Shown here in pieces: positions 35,596 through 45,300 of a DNA stretch of 64,000 nt. Made by a program: the position numbers and the translations under genes. Where the stretch lies: positions 2,542,001 through 2,606,000 of the forward strand of contig NZ_CP059556.1 of the NCBI RefSeq assembly GCF_024734405.1, read 5' to 3'. How positions within the stretch are numbered: the first letter of the stretch is position 1; each line of letters opens with the position of its first letter. The notes under the pieces are model-generated. The model was not told the origin of the DNA, did not search any database, and saw nothing but the letters and a program-made list of their open reading frames with translations. The stretch comes from Saccharopolyspora gregorii. GTDB taxonomy: Bacteria; Actinomycetota; Actinomycetes; Mycobacteriales; Pseudonocardiaceae.

Positions 35596-37053
35596 GTGTG
35601 CAACACTGCCATCGTGCTGAGCCTGGACGACGTCGTCGCGATCCCCGAACTGGCGCTGCGCGTGATCGTCGAGCCGGCTGCCGAACGCCCGCTGCGGTGG
35701 GTGACGACCAGCGAGCTCACCGACCCGGACCGGTACCTGGAAGGCGGCGAGCTGCTGCTGACCACCGGGCTGGTGCGCCAGGACTGGGCGGCCTACGTGC
35801 GGCGGGTCGACCGCGCCGGGGTGGCGGCGCTCGGGTTCGGCACCGGCCTCTCGCACGCCGAGGTCCCGCGGGCCCTGGTCGAGGCGGCGCGCGCGGCGGG
35901 GCTCGGCCTGGTCGTGGTGCCGGAGGCGACGCCCTTCATCGCGGTGAGCAAAGCCGTCGCCGGGCTGCTCGCGGACCAGGAGCGCGAGTCCACCGTGTCG
36001 GCGCTGCGCGTGCAGCAGGAGCTGACCCGGGTGATCTCCCGCAAGGACGGCCCGGCGCGGGTGCTCGGCGTGCTCGGCCGGGCCGCGCGGGGCAGCGCCG
36101 GACTGGTCGACGCCGCCGGGACGCCGCTGGTCCCGGCCCGGTTCCGGCTGCCGGACGCGGCGCGGCGCGCGCTGGGGACGCTGCGCTCCGGCGGCGGGAC
36201 CGGAGCCGTCACCGAGACCGGCGCCGAGGGCACGACCGTGGTGCAGCCGCTCGGCGCCGGCGTCGACGGACCGTTCCTGGTGCTGCTGGCCCCGGGACCG
36301 CTGGACGCGGTGCTGCGCGCGGTGCTGGTGTCCACGGTAGCCCTGTTGACCCTCGACGCCGAGCGCTCGCGGGCCGCCACCGACGCCGAGCTGCGGTTGC
36401 GGGACCAGGCGGCGGCGCTGGTGCTGGACGGGGCGGTCGACGCGGGCGCCGGGGTCGCGGCCCTGCTCGACGGAAGCCCGGTGCCGCCGCGGACCGTGCG
36501 GGTGCTGCGCGCCTCCGGGGTCCCCGCCGGGGCCCGCGAGCGCCTGGCCCGCGAGCACCCGGAGGTGCTGACCACGGCTCCGGCCGACGGGAACATCGCG
36601 CTGGTGGTGGCCGACGGTGCGGCCCGCGAGGTCGCCGACCTGCTCGCCGGTCTGCGCGCCGGGGTGGGCGTCGGCCCCGCCGTCCCCGTCGCCGACGCGC
36701 GCACCAGCGACGCCGCCGCCCGCACCGCGCTGGCCGCCGCGGACCGGGAGGTCGTCGACTGGGACGAGCGGTTCCGCGGCAGCGTCCGCGCCGGGCTGCC
36801 CGACCACGCGGCCCGCGCGCTGGCGGCCTCGATCCTGCGCGACCTCGCCGCGGAACCCGAGCTGCTGCGGACGCTGCACACCTACCTGGCGCACCTCGGC
36901 CACTGGCAGCCCGCCGCCGACGAGCTGGGGATCCACCGCAACACGCTGCGCAAGCGGATCGCCCGCATCGAGGAGCTCACCGGCCGCGACGTGGACACCG
37001 CGGCCGGCCGCGCCGACCTGTGGATCGCGGTCGTGATCGCCCGGGAACCGTGA
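35596..37053 (+). CDS. PucR-family transcriptional regulator of the GABA genes
   Basis: 485 residues from GTG 35596 (GAAAGG at about nine bases; GTG 35614 is an alternative). The N-terminal PucR domain reads LSLDDVVAIPELALRVI...LEGGELLLTTGL. The middle is a GGDEF-like sensor remnant. The C-terminal HTH_30 ends in ADELGIHRNTLRKRIARIEELTGRDV. Such proteins activate purine, proline or GABA catabolic genes when substrate or its imine is present. The 99-base divergent gap to gabT should hold the shared promoter; I saw no obvious operator there. Confidence 0.92.
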   Translation: MCNTAIVLSLDDVVAIPELALRVIVEPAAERPLRWVTTSELTDPDRYLEGGELLLTTGLVRQDWAAYVRRVDRAGVAALGFGTGLSHAEVPRALVEAARAAGLGLVVVPEATPFIAVSKAVAGLLADQERESTVSALRVQQELTRVISRKDGPARVLGVLGRAARGSAGLVDAAGTPLVPARFRLPDAARRALGTLRSGGGTGAVTETGAEGTTVVQPLGAGVDGPFLVLLAPGPLDAVLRAVLVSTVALLTLDAERSRAATDAELRLRDQAAALVLDGAVDAGAGVAALLDGSPVPPRTVRVLRASGVPAGARERLAREHPEVLTTAPADGNIALVVADGAAREVADLLAGLRAGVGVGPAVPVADARTSDAAARTALAAADREVVDWDERFRGSVRAGLPDHAARALAASILRDLAAEPELLRTLHTYLAHLGHWQPAADELGIHRNTLRKRIARIEELTGRDVDTAAGRADLWIAVVIAREP

Positions 37054-37082
37054 CTTTTCGGTTTTCTCACTCGGTTCGCGTC

Positions 37083-37246
37083 GTGGTCGGGTGGCGGAAC
37101 CTCAGCTTTTCCCTCGCTGCGGGATCGGCTTCGCAAGTGGCTCCGCCACAGGCGACAACGCTGTCCTCGCGAGGAAGAAGCTGAGAACCCGCGGGTGGTC
37201 CGGTTGCGTGCGTGGTCGCTGCTCATCGGCTTCGCCGCTGGCAGGA
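37083..37246 (+). repeat. Dispersed intergenic hairpin repeat, copy 3
   Basis: Starts GTGGTCGGGTGGCGGAACCT. The outer arms CTCAGCTTTTCCCTCGC (37101-37117) and GCGAGGAAGAAGCTGAG (37169-37185) pair at 15 of 17 positions. The arm sequence differs from other copies yet still pairs, which means compensatory change. The central GTGGCTCCGCCAC is kept, and CCCGCGGGTGGTCCGGTTGC and a small tail hairpin follow. It lies between convergent pucR (+) and epimerase (-) genes. Confidence 0.9.
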
Positions 37247-37316
37247 AACGACCGAGACCCGCCGGGCGAGTTCGAAGGCAGGCGGCGCGCACCGGCCCGT
37301 CCGCTCGACGTTCCGG

Positions 37317-38360
37317 TCAGGCGCGCAGCGGGGCGGTGGCGAACTCCTTCATGCCCGTGCCGAACGGGACCTCCGCGGTGAAACCGAGCTCGCTCGCCGC
37401 GCGGGCCGGGTCGGCGACGACGTGCCGCACGTCGCCGAGCCGGTAGCGCCCGCTGATGCGCGGTTCCGGCCCGCCGTCGGCCGCGGCCAGCGCGTCCGCC
37501 ATCTCGCCGATGGTGCGCGGATCACCGGAGCACACGTTGTAGGCGCGGAACCCGGTCCGCTCCTGCGCGACGGCCAGCGCGTTCGCCGCCGCCACGTCGC
37601 CGACGTGCACGAAGTCCCGGGTCTGCGCGCCGTCCTCGAACACCACCGGCGCCTCGCCGCGGGCGAGGCTGGAGCGGAACAGCGAAGCCACACCGGCGTA
37701 GGGCGTGTTCCGCGGCATCCGCGGCCCGTAGACGTTGTGGTAGCGCAACGCGATCGCGGACGCCCCGGTGTCCCGCGCCCACAACGCGGCCAGGTTCTCC
37801 TGCGCGAGCTTGGTGGCCGCGTAGGTGCTGCGCGGGTCCAGCGGGGCGTCCTCCGGCACGGTCCCGCGCACGAGCGGCTCGTCGCACCGCGGACATCGCG
37901 GCTCGAACATGCCCGCGTCCAGGTCCTCCCGCCGCCGCGGTCCGGGCTGCACGACGTCGTGCCGCGCGCAGCGGTAGCGGCCCTCGCCGTAGACCACCAT
38001 CGAGCCGGCCAGCACCAACCTGCGCACCCGGTGCTCGGCCATCGCCGCCAGCAGGTGCGCGGTGGCGAGCTCGTTGTGCGCCACGTAGTCCGGCATGTCG
38101 GCCACCCCCGTCTCCAGCCCCACCACGGCGGCGTGGTGGCACACCACGTCCACCCCGCGCACCACGTGGTCGGCGATGTCGGGGTCGCGCAGGTCCGCGA
38201 CGGTCAGGCCGTGGCCGCCGAGGTGCTCGGGGATGGCGCGCGTCCGGTGCGCCTGCGGGAGCAGCGCGTCGACCAGCAGCACTTCGTGCCCGTCGGCGCG
38301 CAGCCGGTCCGCGACGTGCGATCCGATGAAGCCCGCGCCACCCGTGACCAGTACCCGCAT
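37317..38360 (-). CDS. NAD-dependent sugar epimerase with Cys/His insert (dTDP-L-rhamnose 4-epimerase-like)
   Basis: 347 residues, extended SDR. The Rossmann motif VTGGAGFIGSHV is at the N-terminus; the catalytic pair is YAATK. An insert near residues 128-165 has CARH and, further on, CPRCDEPL, four potential zinc ligands. I recall this insert from dTDP-L-rhamnose 4-epimerase-type proteins. It is last in a four-gene minus-strand group with GT2, DUF2064 and methyltransferase genes, 47 bases behind the methyltransferase. It probably supplies a nucleotide sugar for a surface glycan. Confidence 0.87.
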   Translation of the reverse strand: MRVLVTGGAGFIGSHVADRLRADGHEVLLVDALLPQAHRTRAIPEHLGGHGLTVADLRDPDIADHVVRGVDVVCHHAAVVGLETGVADMPDYVAHNELATAHLLAAMAEHRVRRLVLAGSMVVYGEGRYRCARHDVVQPGPRRREDLDAGMFEPRCPRCDEPLVRGTVPEDAPLDPRSTYAATKLAQENLAALWARDTGASAIALRYHNVYGPRMPRNTPYAGVASLFRSSLARGEAPVVFEDGAQTRDFVHVGDVAAANALAVAQERTGFRAYNVCSGDPRTIGEMADALAAADGGPEPRISGRYRLGDVRHVVADPARAASELGFTAEVPFGTGMKEFATAPLRA

Positions 38361-38407
38361 GTTCGGTTCTCCTCTCCACGTTCCGGTCCTCCGGGCGTCC
38401 CCGGAGA

Positions 38408-39013
38408 TCACTGCCGCACCAGCTCGGCGAGCCTGCGCCGCCCGAGGCGGGCGTGCCACCGCACCCGCAGCCGCGCCGCGGCCGCGAGCCCGTGCAGCGC
38501 GTCGACGCCGACCCGCGCCCACGGGAACCAGCTGCCGCCGGGCACCCGGGCCCGTCCCGCGCACAGCCCCACGCCGGGCGGGTGCGCTTCGACGAGCACG
38601 CTGCCGGTGCCGGTGATCAGTTCGGTGGCGCGGCGCAGCAGGGCGCGCGGATCGCCGCCGATGCCGAGGTTGCCGTCGAGCAGCAGCACGTGCTCCCAGC
38701 GGCCTTCGCCGGGCAGCGGGCCGAACACGTCGCCGTGGAACGCGTGCGCGCCGCGCAGCATGGTCCGGCACACGGCGTCGGCGGAGACGTCGACGCCCAG
38801 CGCGGTGCGCCCGCGCCGCACCAGCCCGCCGGTCATCCGGCCGGGTCCGCAGCCGACGTCCAGCGTCGCGCCGCGACATCGGCGCAGGACCAGTTCGTCG
38901 GCCGCTCCCGGTTCGTCCGACCACCGCCGCGGGTGCAGCAGTTCGGGCGGGCCCGGGTCCATCTCCAGCCAGCAGGTGTCGGCGCCGTACACCGGGTCGA
39001 ACGCGGCCGTCAC
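38408..39013 (-). CDS. SAM-dependent methyltransferase
   Basis: 201 residues. The GTG start overlaps the stop of the DUF2064 gene as GTGA. The SAM loop ATLDVGCGPGRMTGGLV and the acidic end of strand two (LGVDVS) mark a class I methyltransferase. VLLLDGNLGIGGDPRALLRRA replaces the usual post-II motif, and LVEAHPPGVG follows. The substrate is unknown. The gene set GT2, DUF2064, methyltransferase plus a Moco oxidoreductase recurs in actinobacteria as I recall it, but its product is not established. Confidence 0.82.
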   Translation of the reverse strand: MTAAFDPVYGADTCWLEMDPGPPELLHPRRWSDEPGAADELVLRRCRGATLDVGCGPGRMTGGLVRRGRTALGVDVSADAVCRTMLRGAHAFHGDVFGPLPGEGRWEHVLLLDGNLGIGGDPRALLRRATELITGTGSVLVEAHPPGVGLCAGRARVPGGSWFPWARVGVDALHGLAAAARLRVRWHARLGRRRLAELVRQ

Positions 39014-39690
39014 CGCTCGCGCTCCACCGGCACGGCGGCGACGGCCGCGGCGAACCGGGAGGCGGGAACGGCCGCGGCGACCGAGGTGGCATCGGACATG
39101 GTGTCCACATCGGACATCGCGGGCAGCGGTTCGACGCGCAGCCCGCGGTCCCGCAACGCCGCCAGCGTGCGCGAGCCGGTCTCCCCGGTGGACATCGGCA
39201 CGTCCCGCAGCGCCGCCGCGTGCTCCGCGCGGCGCACGCCCAGCGCCCACCAGCCGCCGTCCGCCGCCGCACCGAGCACGGCGTCCGGCGGTGCGGAGCC
39301 GCCGAGCCGGTCCAGGGCCCGGGTGAGCAGCCGCGGGGTGAGCTGCGGGGTGTCCATCCCGATCTGCAGGATCGGCTCGCCCGGGTGCAGCGCCCCGGTG
39401 TCCGCGTGCGCGGCGACGAGCCGCTCGGCGAACCCGTCGCCGCGCTGCTCGACGACCCGCACCCGCGCCAGCGCGGCCCGGACCTCGTCGCGCCGGGCCG
39501 CCGCCGCGGTCTCCCCGGTCCAGGCGACCACCGTCGGCAGACCGGTTCCGGCCGCCGCGTCGAGGGTGTCCAGCAGCCCGGCCGCCGCGATCGCCGCCGC
39601 CTGCTCCGCCGAGGCCGGTGGGCTGAGCCGGGTCTTAGCCCGCCGCGGCACCGGTGCTTTCGCGACGACGAGCAGCACGCCGCGGCTCAT
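39010..39690 (-). CDS. DUF2064/TIGR04282-type nucleotidyl- or glycosyl-transferase
   Basis: 226 residues with a GT-A-like nucleotide-binding opening, GVLLVVAKAPVPRRAKTRLSP, and the acidic motif IQIGMDTPQLTPRLL (in place of DxD). DAVLGAAADGGWWALGVR is the conserved substrate region of DUF2064. Relatives are named after arsenosugar biosynthesis but are widespread outside arsenic loci. Its start overlaps the GT2 gene stop (ATGA) and its end overlaps the methyltransferase gene. Confidence 0.87.
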   Translation of the reverse strand: MSRGVLLVVAKAPVPRRAKTRLSPPASAEQAAAIAAAGLLDTLDAAAGTGLPTVVAWTGETAAAARRDEVRAALARVRVVEQRGDGFAERLVAAHADTGALHPGEPILQIGMDTPQLTPRLLTRALDRLGGSAPPDAVLGAAADGGWWALGVRRAEHAAALRDVPMSTGETGSRTLAALRDRGLRVEPLPAMSDVDTMSDATSVAAAVPASRFAAAVAAVPVERER

Positions 39691-40349
39691 CGCAGCACCC
39701 GGGCCATGTCGCGCACCGCCCGCGCGGTGCCGCGCACCGAACCGGTCACCTTGGAGCGGGTTCCGGCGGCGCGCGGGTAGTAGTCGACCGGGACCTCCTC
39801 GACCCGCCAGCCGGCCCGGGCGGCGCGGACCAGCAGCTCCAGCGGGTAGCCGAAACCGCGGTCGGTGACGCCCAGGTCCAGCAGCCGATCGCGCCAGGTC
39901 ACCCGCAGCGGCGCGAGATCGCGCACCGGCAGCCCCTGCCTGCGCAGCATCCCGGCGAGCGCCGCGTTGCCCAGCCGCGCGTGCCACGGGAACGCGCCGC
40001 GCTCGGCAGCGACCCGGCGGCCCACCACCAGGTCCGCGTCCCCGCGCAGCAGCAGCTCCACCAGCCGCGGCAGCTCGTCCAGGCGCATCGAACCGTCGGC
40101 GTCCACGAAGACGACGACCTCGGCCCCGGAGTGCTCCAGCCCGGCGTGCACGGCGGCGCCGTACCCGGGTCGCGCCTCGGAGATCACGGTGGCGCCGTGC
40201 TCGGCGGCGACCGCCGCGGTGGCGTCGGCGGAGCCGTTGTCCACCACGAGCGCTCGGTAGCCGTGCGCGGCGGGCAGGCCGGCGAGCACTCCGGGGAGCG
40301 CGGCCTCCTCGTCCCGGCACGGCAGGATCACATCGACGCTGACCGTCAT
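39687..40349 (-). CDS. Glycosyltransferase family 2
   Basis: 220 residues. It opens VSVDVILPCRDEEAALPGVL, the GT2 nucleotide-binding strand. The DxD metal motif is VFVDADGS, followed by LVVGRR and a C-terminal acceptor region (GFGYPLELLVRAARAGWRVEEVPVDYYPR) typical of dolichyl-phosphate-mannose-synthase-like enzymes. There is no transmembrane helix. It is the first gene of the group, divergent from the Moco oxidoreductase with a 209-base gap that must hold both promoters. Confidence 0.9.
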   Translation of the reverse strand: MTVSVDVILPCRDEEAALPGVLAGLPAAHGYRALVVDNGSADATAAVAAEHGATVISEARPGYGAAVHAGLEHSGAEVVVFVDADGSMRLDELPRLVELLLRGDADLVVGRRVAAERGAFPWHARLGNAALAGMLRRQGLPVRDLAPLRVTWRDRLLDLGVTDRGFGYPLELLVRAARAGWRVEEVPVDYYPRAAGTRSKVTGSVRGTARAVRDMARVLR

Positions 40350-40558
40350 TCCACCGTCCTCGGCTGCGGTCCCCGGCGTGGGGGACGTGTTACGTTGGCG
40401 AAGCTCCGGCACCGGAATTCCCACTGCTCATTGCCTTTTCCCACGGGTATTCGGTGCCACCCGGCGGGCGGATTGGTCCCGGTTCCACTTTTTTCCGGTG
40501 GAGCTCGCGAGACCGCCGTCCTCGGGGCACCGCGGGAGACGTGGTGAGGAGTTCCGCA

Positions 40559-41806
40559 GTGCGCTTCGGACGGCGGCTCGACGACGGGTCGAGCAGGTGG
40601 GAGCGGTTCCGGCCGCCCGGGTTCGGGCGGTCCCGGACGTGGCGCAGCCCGCTGCGCGGCATCCGGCTGACCTCGGTGCTCGGGATGGTGCTGCTGGTCG
40701 CGCTGCCGATCGTCGTCCTCACCGGCTTGTTGTCCTACGTCGCCTACGGTCCTCGGTTCGGGCAGGCGATGCCTGCGGAGACCGGGTGGTTGCGGCTGCC
40801 GCTGTTCGACTGGCCGACCCGCCCGGCCTGGCTGTACCGGTTGAACCAGGGCGTGCACGTGCTGCTCGGACTGGTGCTGGTGCCGGTGGTGCTGGCGAAG
40901 CTGTGGTCGGTGATCCCGAAGCTGTTCGCCTGGCCGCCGGTGACCTCGCCGGCGCGGGCGCTGGAGCGGCTGTCGTTGCTGCTGCTGGTGGGCAGCGTGC
41001 TGTTCGAGCTGGGCACCGGCGTGCTGAACGTGCAGTACTACTACGCGTTCCCGTTCAGCTTCTACACCGCGCACTACTGGGGCGCCTGGGTGTTCATCGG
41101 GTCCTTCGCCGCGCACGTCGCGCTGAAGCTGCCCGCCGCGGTGCGGGCGCTGCGCCACCGAGGCGGGCACGACGACCTGGCGCCGGTGCGGCCCGCGGCG
41201 GCCACGATGAGCAGGCGCGGTTTCCTGGCCGTCGTCGCGGGCGGTTCCGCGCTGATCGGGCTGCTCACCGCCGGGCAGACCTTCGACGGCGCGCGGCGCA
41301 CCGCGCTGCTGTCCCCGCGCTACCGGGACGGGCCGGGCCCGAACGGGTTCCAGGTGAACCGCACGGCCGCCGCCGCGGGCATCGCCGCCGCGAGCACCGG
41401 GCCGCGGTGGCGGCTGCGGCTGCTCGGCGGTGCCGAACCGGTCGAGCTGGACCGCGCCCGGCTGCTCGCGCTGCCGCAGCGCACCGCCGAACTGCCGATC
41501 GCCTGCGTCGAGGGCTGGTCGACCACCCAGCGCTGGACGGGGGTGCCGCTGGCCGAGCTCGCCCGGCTCGCCGGGGTGTCCGAACCCGCCTCGGCGCACG
41601 TGCGCTCCCTGGAGACCGGGGGTGCGTTCGCCGCCGCGACCCTGCACGCCGGGCAGGTGCTCGACCCGGACGCGCTGCTCGCGCTGCGCGTCAACGGGGT
41701 GGACCTGAGCCCGGACCACGGGTTCCCGGCGCGGGTGATCGTGCCCGCGCTGCCCGGGGTGCTCAACACCAAGTGGGTCGCGTCGATCTCGTTCCGGAGG
41801 AGGTGA
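40559..41806 (+). CDS. Membrane molybdopterin-dependent oxidoreductase (sulfite oxidase/YedY-like with cytochrome b561-like N-terminus)
   Basis: About 415 residues. The N-terminal half has four hydrophobic helices with histidines (NQGVHVLLGLVLVPVV, YTAHYWGAWVFIGSFAAHVAL), resembling a b-type cytochrome membrane domain. A TMSRRGFLAVVAGGSALIGL segment follows, like a twin-Arg signal but internal. The C-terminal half is the sulfite-oxidase fold; IACVEGWSTTQRWTGVPL carries the Mo-ligand Cys, and LNTKWVASISF ends it. GTG 40559 has AGGAG seven bases upstream; GTG 40544 is an alternative. It needs molybdopterin, and a moeA gene lies at 23651. Electron flow between heme and Mo centre is inferred. Confidence 0.85.
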   Translation: MRFGRRLDDGSSRWERFRPPGFGRSRTWRSPLRGIRLTSVLGMVLLVALPIVVLTGLLSYVAYGPRFGQAMPAETGWLRLPLFDWPTRPAWLYRLNQGVHVLLGLVLVPVVLAKLWSVIPKLFAWPPVTSPARALERLSLLLLVGSVLFELGTGVLNVQYYYAFPFSFYTAHYWGAWVFIGSFAAHVALKLPAAVRALRHRGGHDDLAPVRPAAATMSRRGFLAVVAGGSALIGLLTAGQTFDGARRTALLSPRYRDGPGPNGFQVNRTAAAAGIAAASTGPRWRLRLLGGAEPVELDRARLLALPQRTAELPIACVEGWSTTQRWTGVPLAELARLAGVSEPASAHVRSLETGGAFAAATLHAGQVLDPDALLALRVNGVDLSPDHGFPARVIVPALPGVLNTKWVASISFRRR

Positions 41807-41809
41807 ACC

Positions 41810-42310
41810 GTGCGCCGCGTGACCCGCTTGCTCGGCACCGACCCGTTCCGGTTCCTGGTGCTGCTGGGGAGCTTCGCGCTCACCTGGTACGCGTTCCGGC
41901 TGCTGCGCGACGAGCCGGAGGTGCCGTCGGTGCTGCTGTGGTTCGTCGCCGCCGCCGTCGCGCACGACGCGGTGCTGCTGCCGCTGTACGCGCTCGGCGA
42001 CCGGGCGCTGACCGGGGCGTTCCGGGGAACGCACCCGGCCGGGGTGAACCACGTCCGGCTGCCCGCGCTGGGCAGCGGCCTGCTGTTCCTGGTGTTCTGC
42101 CCGGGGATCCTCGGGCTCGGCGCCGCCGACCGCGCGGCGGCGACGGGCCAGGACCTGGAGCCCTACCTGGGCAACTGGCTGCTGGTGACGGCGGTCCTGT
42201 TCGGCCTCAGCCTCGGCTGGTGGGTCGTGCGGCTGCTGTCCAGGGCCGTCCGGGGCCGCGGTGGCTCCGAACGGGAAAACGCAACCGATCCCGCAGGAAG
42301 GACGTCGTGA
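41810..42310 (+). CDS. Small membrane protein of unknown function
   Basis: 166 residues with about four transmembrane helices (LLGSFALTWYAF; VPSVLLWFVAAAVAHDAVLLPLYALG; PALGSGLLFLVFCPGIL; WLLVTAVLFGLSLGWWVV). The GTG start comes three bases after the oxidoreductase stop, with GGAGGAGG overlapping it. The stop overlaps the arabinosyltransferase GTG (GTGA). It may be a subunit of the oxidoreductase; no family was recognised. Confidence 0.8.
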   Translation: MRRVTRLLGTDPFRFLVLLGSFALTWYAFRLLRDEPEVPSVLLWFVAAAVAHDAVLLPLYALGDRALTGAFRGTHPAGVNHVRLPALGSGLLFLVFCPGILGLGAADRAAATGQDLEPYLGNWLLVTAVLFGLSLGWWVVRLLSRAVRGRGGSERENATDPAGRTS

Positions 42311-45300
42311 CCGCCACCGGGGAAGAGCGCCGGGTTCCCGCGCTCACCAAGATCGCCCTGCTCGTCGGGGGGCTCGGCGTGCTCGCCGCGCTCGCGCTCC
42401 CGTTCGCGCCGGTCGCCACCGAGCACACCACCGTGGACTGGCCGCAGGCCGGGCGGCCCGTGGAGTCGACCACCGCGTTCTTCGTGCCGTACCGGCCGGA
42501 GCACGTGCGGGTCGAGGTCCCGTGCTCGGCGGTGCGGGCCGGGCTCGCGCGCGGGACCGCCACCACGGTGGTGAGCAGCGCGCTGCCCGGCAGGCCCACC
42601 GAGGGATTCGCGGTGTCCGCCGCGGACGGATCGGTGCTGGTGCTCGTCGGTGGCGAGCAGGTGCACCGCGGCCCGGTCCCCGCGGGCGAGTGCGGGCTGA
42701 CCCTCGACGCCGGTGCGGACGGCAGCGTGCTGCGCCTCGGCGCGGAGACGATCGACCTGCCAGGCGCGCAGGTCCGCGAGGTGTTCGCCTTCGCCACCGA
42801 CCTGGACCCGGCGGCGGCGGAAGGGACGCGGGTGACCGCGCGCACCGCGGACTGGTTCCAGAGCACGCCGAGCGCGGCGAAGATCGTGCTGATCGGGGTG
42901 GCGGTCGCGGCGATGATCACGTCTTTGGTACTGCTCGTGGTGGCGGATCGGCGGCGCGGCGGATCCGGTTCGTCCGGCGGCGGATCGGACAATGGTTCCA
43001 CAACGGATAAGTCCACTATGGACAGACGGGTGGCGGGTGACGCCGGACGCCCGGCGCGCCGGTCGCTCCTGCTCATCGACCTCGCCCTGCTCGTGGTCTT
43101 CGCGGCCTGGCTGGTGCTCGGCCCGCTCAGCCCCGACGACTCGTTCACCGAAGGCATCGTGCGCAACGCGCTGATCATCGGCGACTTCACCAACTACTAC
43201 CGGTGGGAGAACTCCTCCGAAGCGCCGTTCACCCTGGTGCTGAACCTGATCAGCCCGTTGGTGGCGCTGCACGCCCCGCCGCTGCTGCTGCGGGTGCCGA
43301 GCGTGGTCGCCGGGCTGCTCACCTGGCTGCTGCTCAGCCGCGGCGTGCTCCCGGTGGTGCTGCCCGCGCACGCGCGGCACCTCGGCACCCGGGTGCTGCT
43401 GGCGGTGGCGCTGCCGGTGTGGTGGCTGCCGTTCGACCTCGGGGTGCGGCCGGAACCGTTCGTCGCGCTGGGCACCACCGCGGTGCTGACCTGCGTGCTG
43501 CGCGCCACCGCCGGGCCGGGCGGGGCGAGCGTGCTGCTGCTCGGGCTCGGCGCGCTGGCCGGCGGGCTCACCGTCGCCGTCAACCCGGTGGGGGTGACCG
43601 CGGTGGCACCGGTGCTGCTGCTGGCGCCGCGGATCCTGCGCGGGCTGCGGGCGCGCGGCGAGCCGCCGTGGGGCTGGTGCGCGGTGGGTGGCTGCCTCGC
43701 CGCGGTGGCGCTGGTGGCGATGTTCGCCGACCAGTCGTGGTTCGGGGTGCGGCAGGCGACCGCGCTGCACCGGTTCTACGGGCCGGACGTCGGCTGGTTC
43801 CAGGAGATCCGCCGGTACCAGTACCTGCTGGGCTTCGGCGACTACCAGGGCGGGCTGGCGCGGCGGCTGCCGGTGCTGCTCACGATCGCCGTGGCGGGCT
43901 GCGCCACGCTGCTGGTGGTGCGCGGGGCCCGCCGGTTGCCGGGGATGCGGCTGGTGCCGCTGCCGCTGGGCTGCCTCGGCATCGGGTCGGCGCTGCTGTG
44001 GCTGACGCCGTCGAAGTGGACGCACTACTTCGGCGCCCTCGCCGGTTTCGGCGCGATCGCGCTCACCGCGGGAGTCGTGCTGCTCGGCGCGGGCGCGCGG
44101 GAGTGGTCGGCGCGGCGGGAGGTCCTGCTGGTCGGCGGGGTCGGCACCGTCGCCGCGATCGCGGCCGCGTGCCTGGCGTTCGCAGGCACCAACACCTACT
44201 TCCTGCACTCGCACTTCGGGGTGCCGCGCGACGAGCTGCCGATGCGGCCGTTGAACGGTCCGCTGCCGTGGGTGCTGCTGGTCGCCGTGCTGCTGGGGTG
44301 CGCGCTGCTGCCGCGCTTCGGCGGCCGGGACGCGGCGCGCCGGATGCTCGCCCGGATGCCCGCGGTGGTGGCGACCGCGGCGGCCGGGGCCGGCGTGCTG
44401 GTGCTGCTCGTGTCGTTCGCGGTGGCGCCGGTCGCGCGCGCGGGCGGCCACTCGGTCGGCGGGCAGCTGCTGGGCGAGCTGTCCGGGGGCGGCTGCGGCA
44501 TCGTCGACGACGTCGTGATCAACGCGGATGCGCCGGGTGGCGTGCTGGCGCGCGCGGGCGGAGCCGACGAGCTCACCGGCTTCACCGGCGGTGGCGGCCC
44601 CGCGCCCGCGGGTGCGGGACGGCAGCGGTGGACCAGCCTGACCGGCGGGGCGATCAGCACCGGGACGCTGCGCAGCGGGTGGTTCGCCGCCCCGCGGCTC
44701 GGCCCGGACCAGCGGATCGCGGTGTCCGCGGCCGGGCGCACCGGGGACGGCGACCGGCTCGCCCTGGAGTTCGCCCGCTCCACCCCCGACGGCGAGCGGC
44801 CGCTCGGCACCCGCGTCCTCGACGACTCCGGCGACGAGCGGGACGCGCGCCCGATCTACCCGGCGGACCGGCAGATCGAGCAGCGTCCGCAGGTGCACCC
44901 CGGCTGGCGGACGCTCATCGCCGAGGACGTGCCGCCCGGCGCCGACCGGGTCCGCGTCGTCGCCGCGGACGGCACCACCGACCGGGACGGCTGGCTCGCC
45001 GTGACCGGGCCGCGCGTGCTGGACGTGGTCCCGCTGCGCGCCCTGCTCGCCGGCCGCCCGGACGTGTACGTGGACTGGTCGATGACCTGGGTGGCGCCGT
45101 GCCTGCGGGACGTGCCGCGCGTCGGCGGCGGGCTCGCGCAGGCGCCGACCGCGTTGCTGAACCCCCCGGCGTCGCTCGGTTTCGACGGGACCGCCGCGTA
45201 CGACCGGGACATCGGCGGCAGCTTCGCCGGGGTGGACGAGGTCGGCCGCCGCACCCCGATCCCCACCGAACCGCTCGGGCCGCGCGATCCGCGCTACCGG

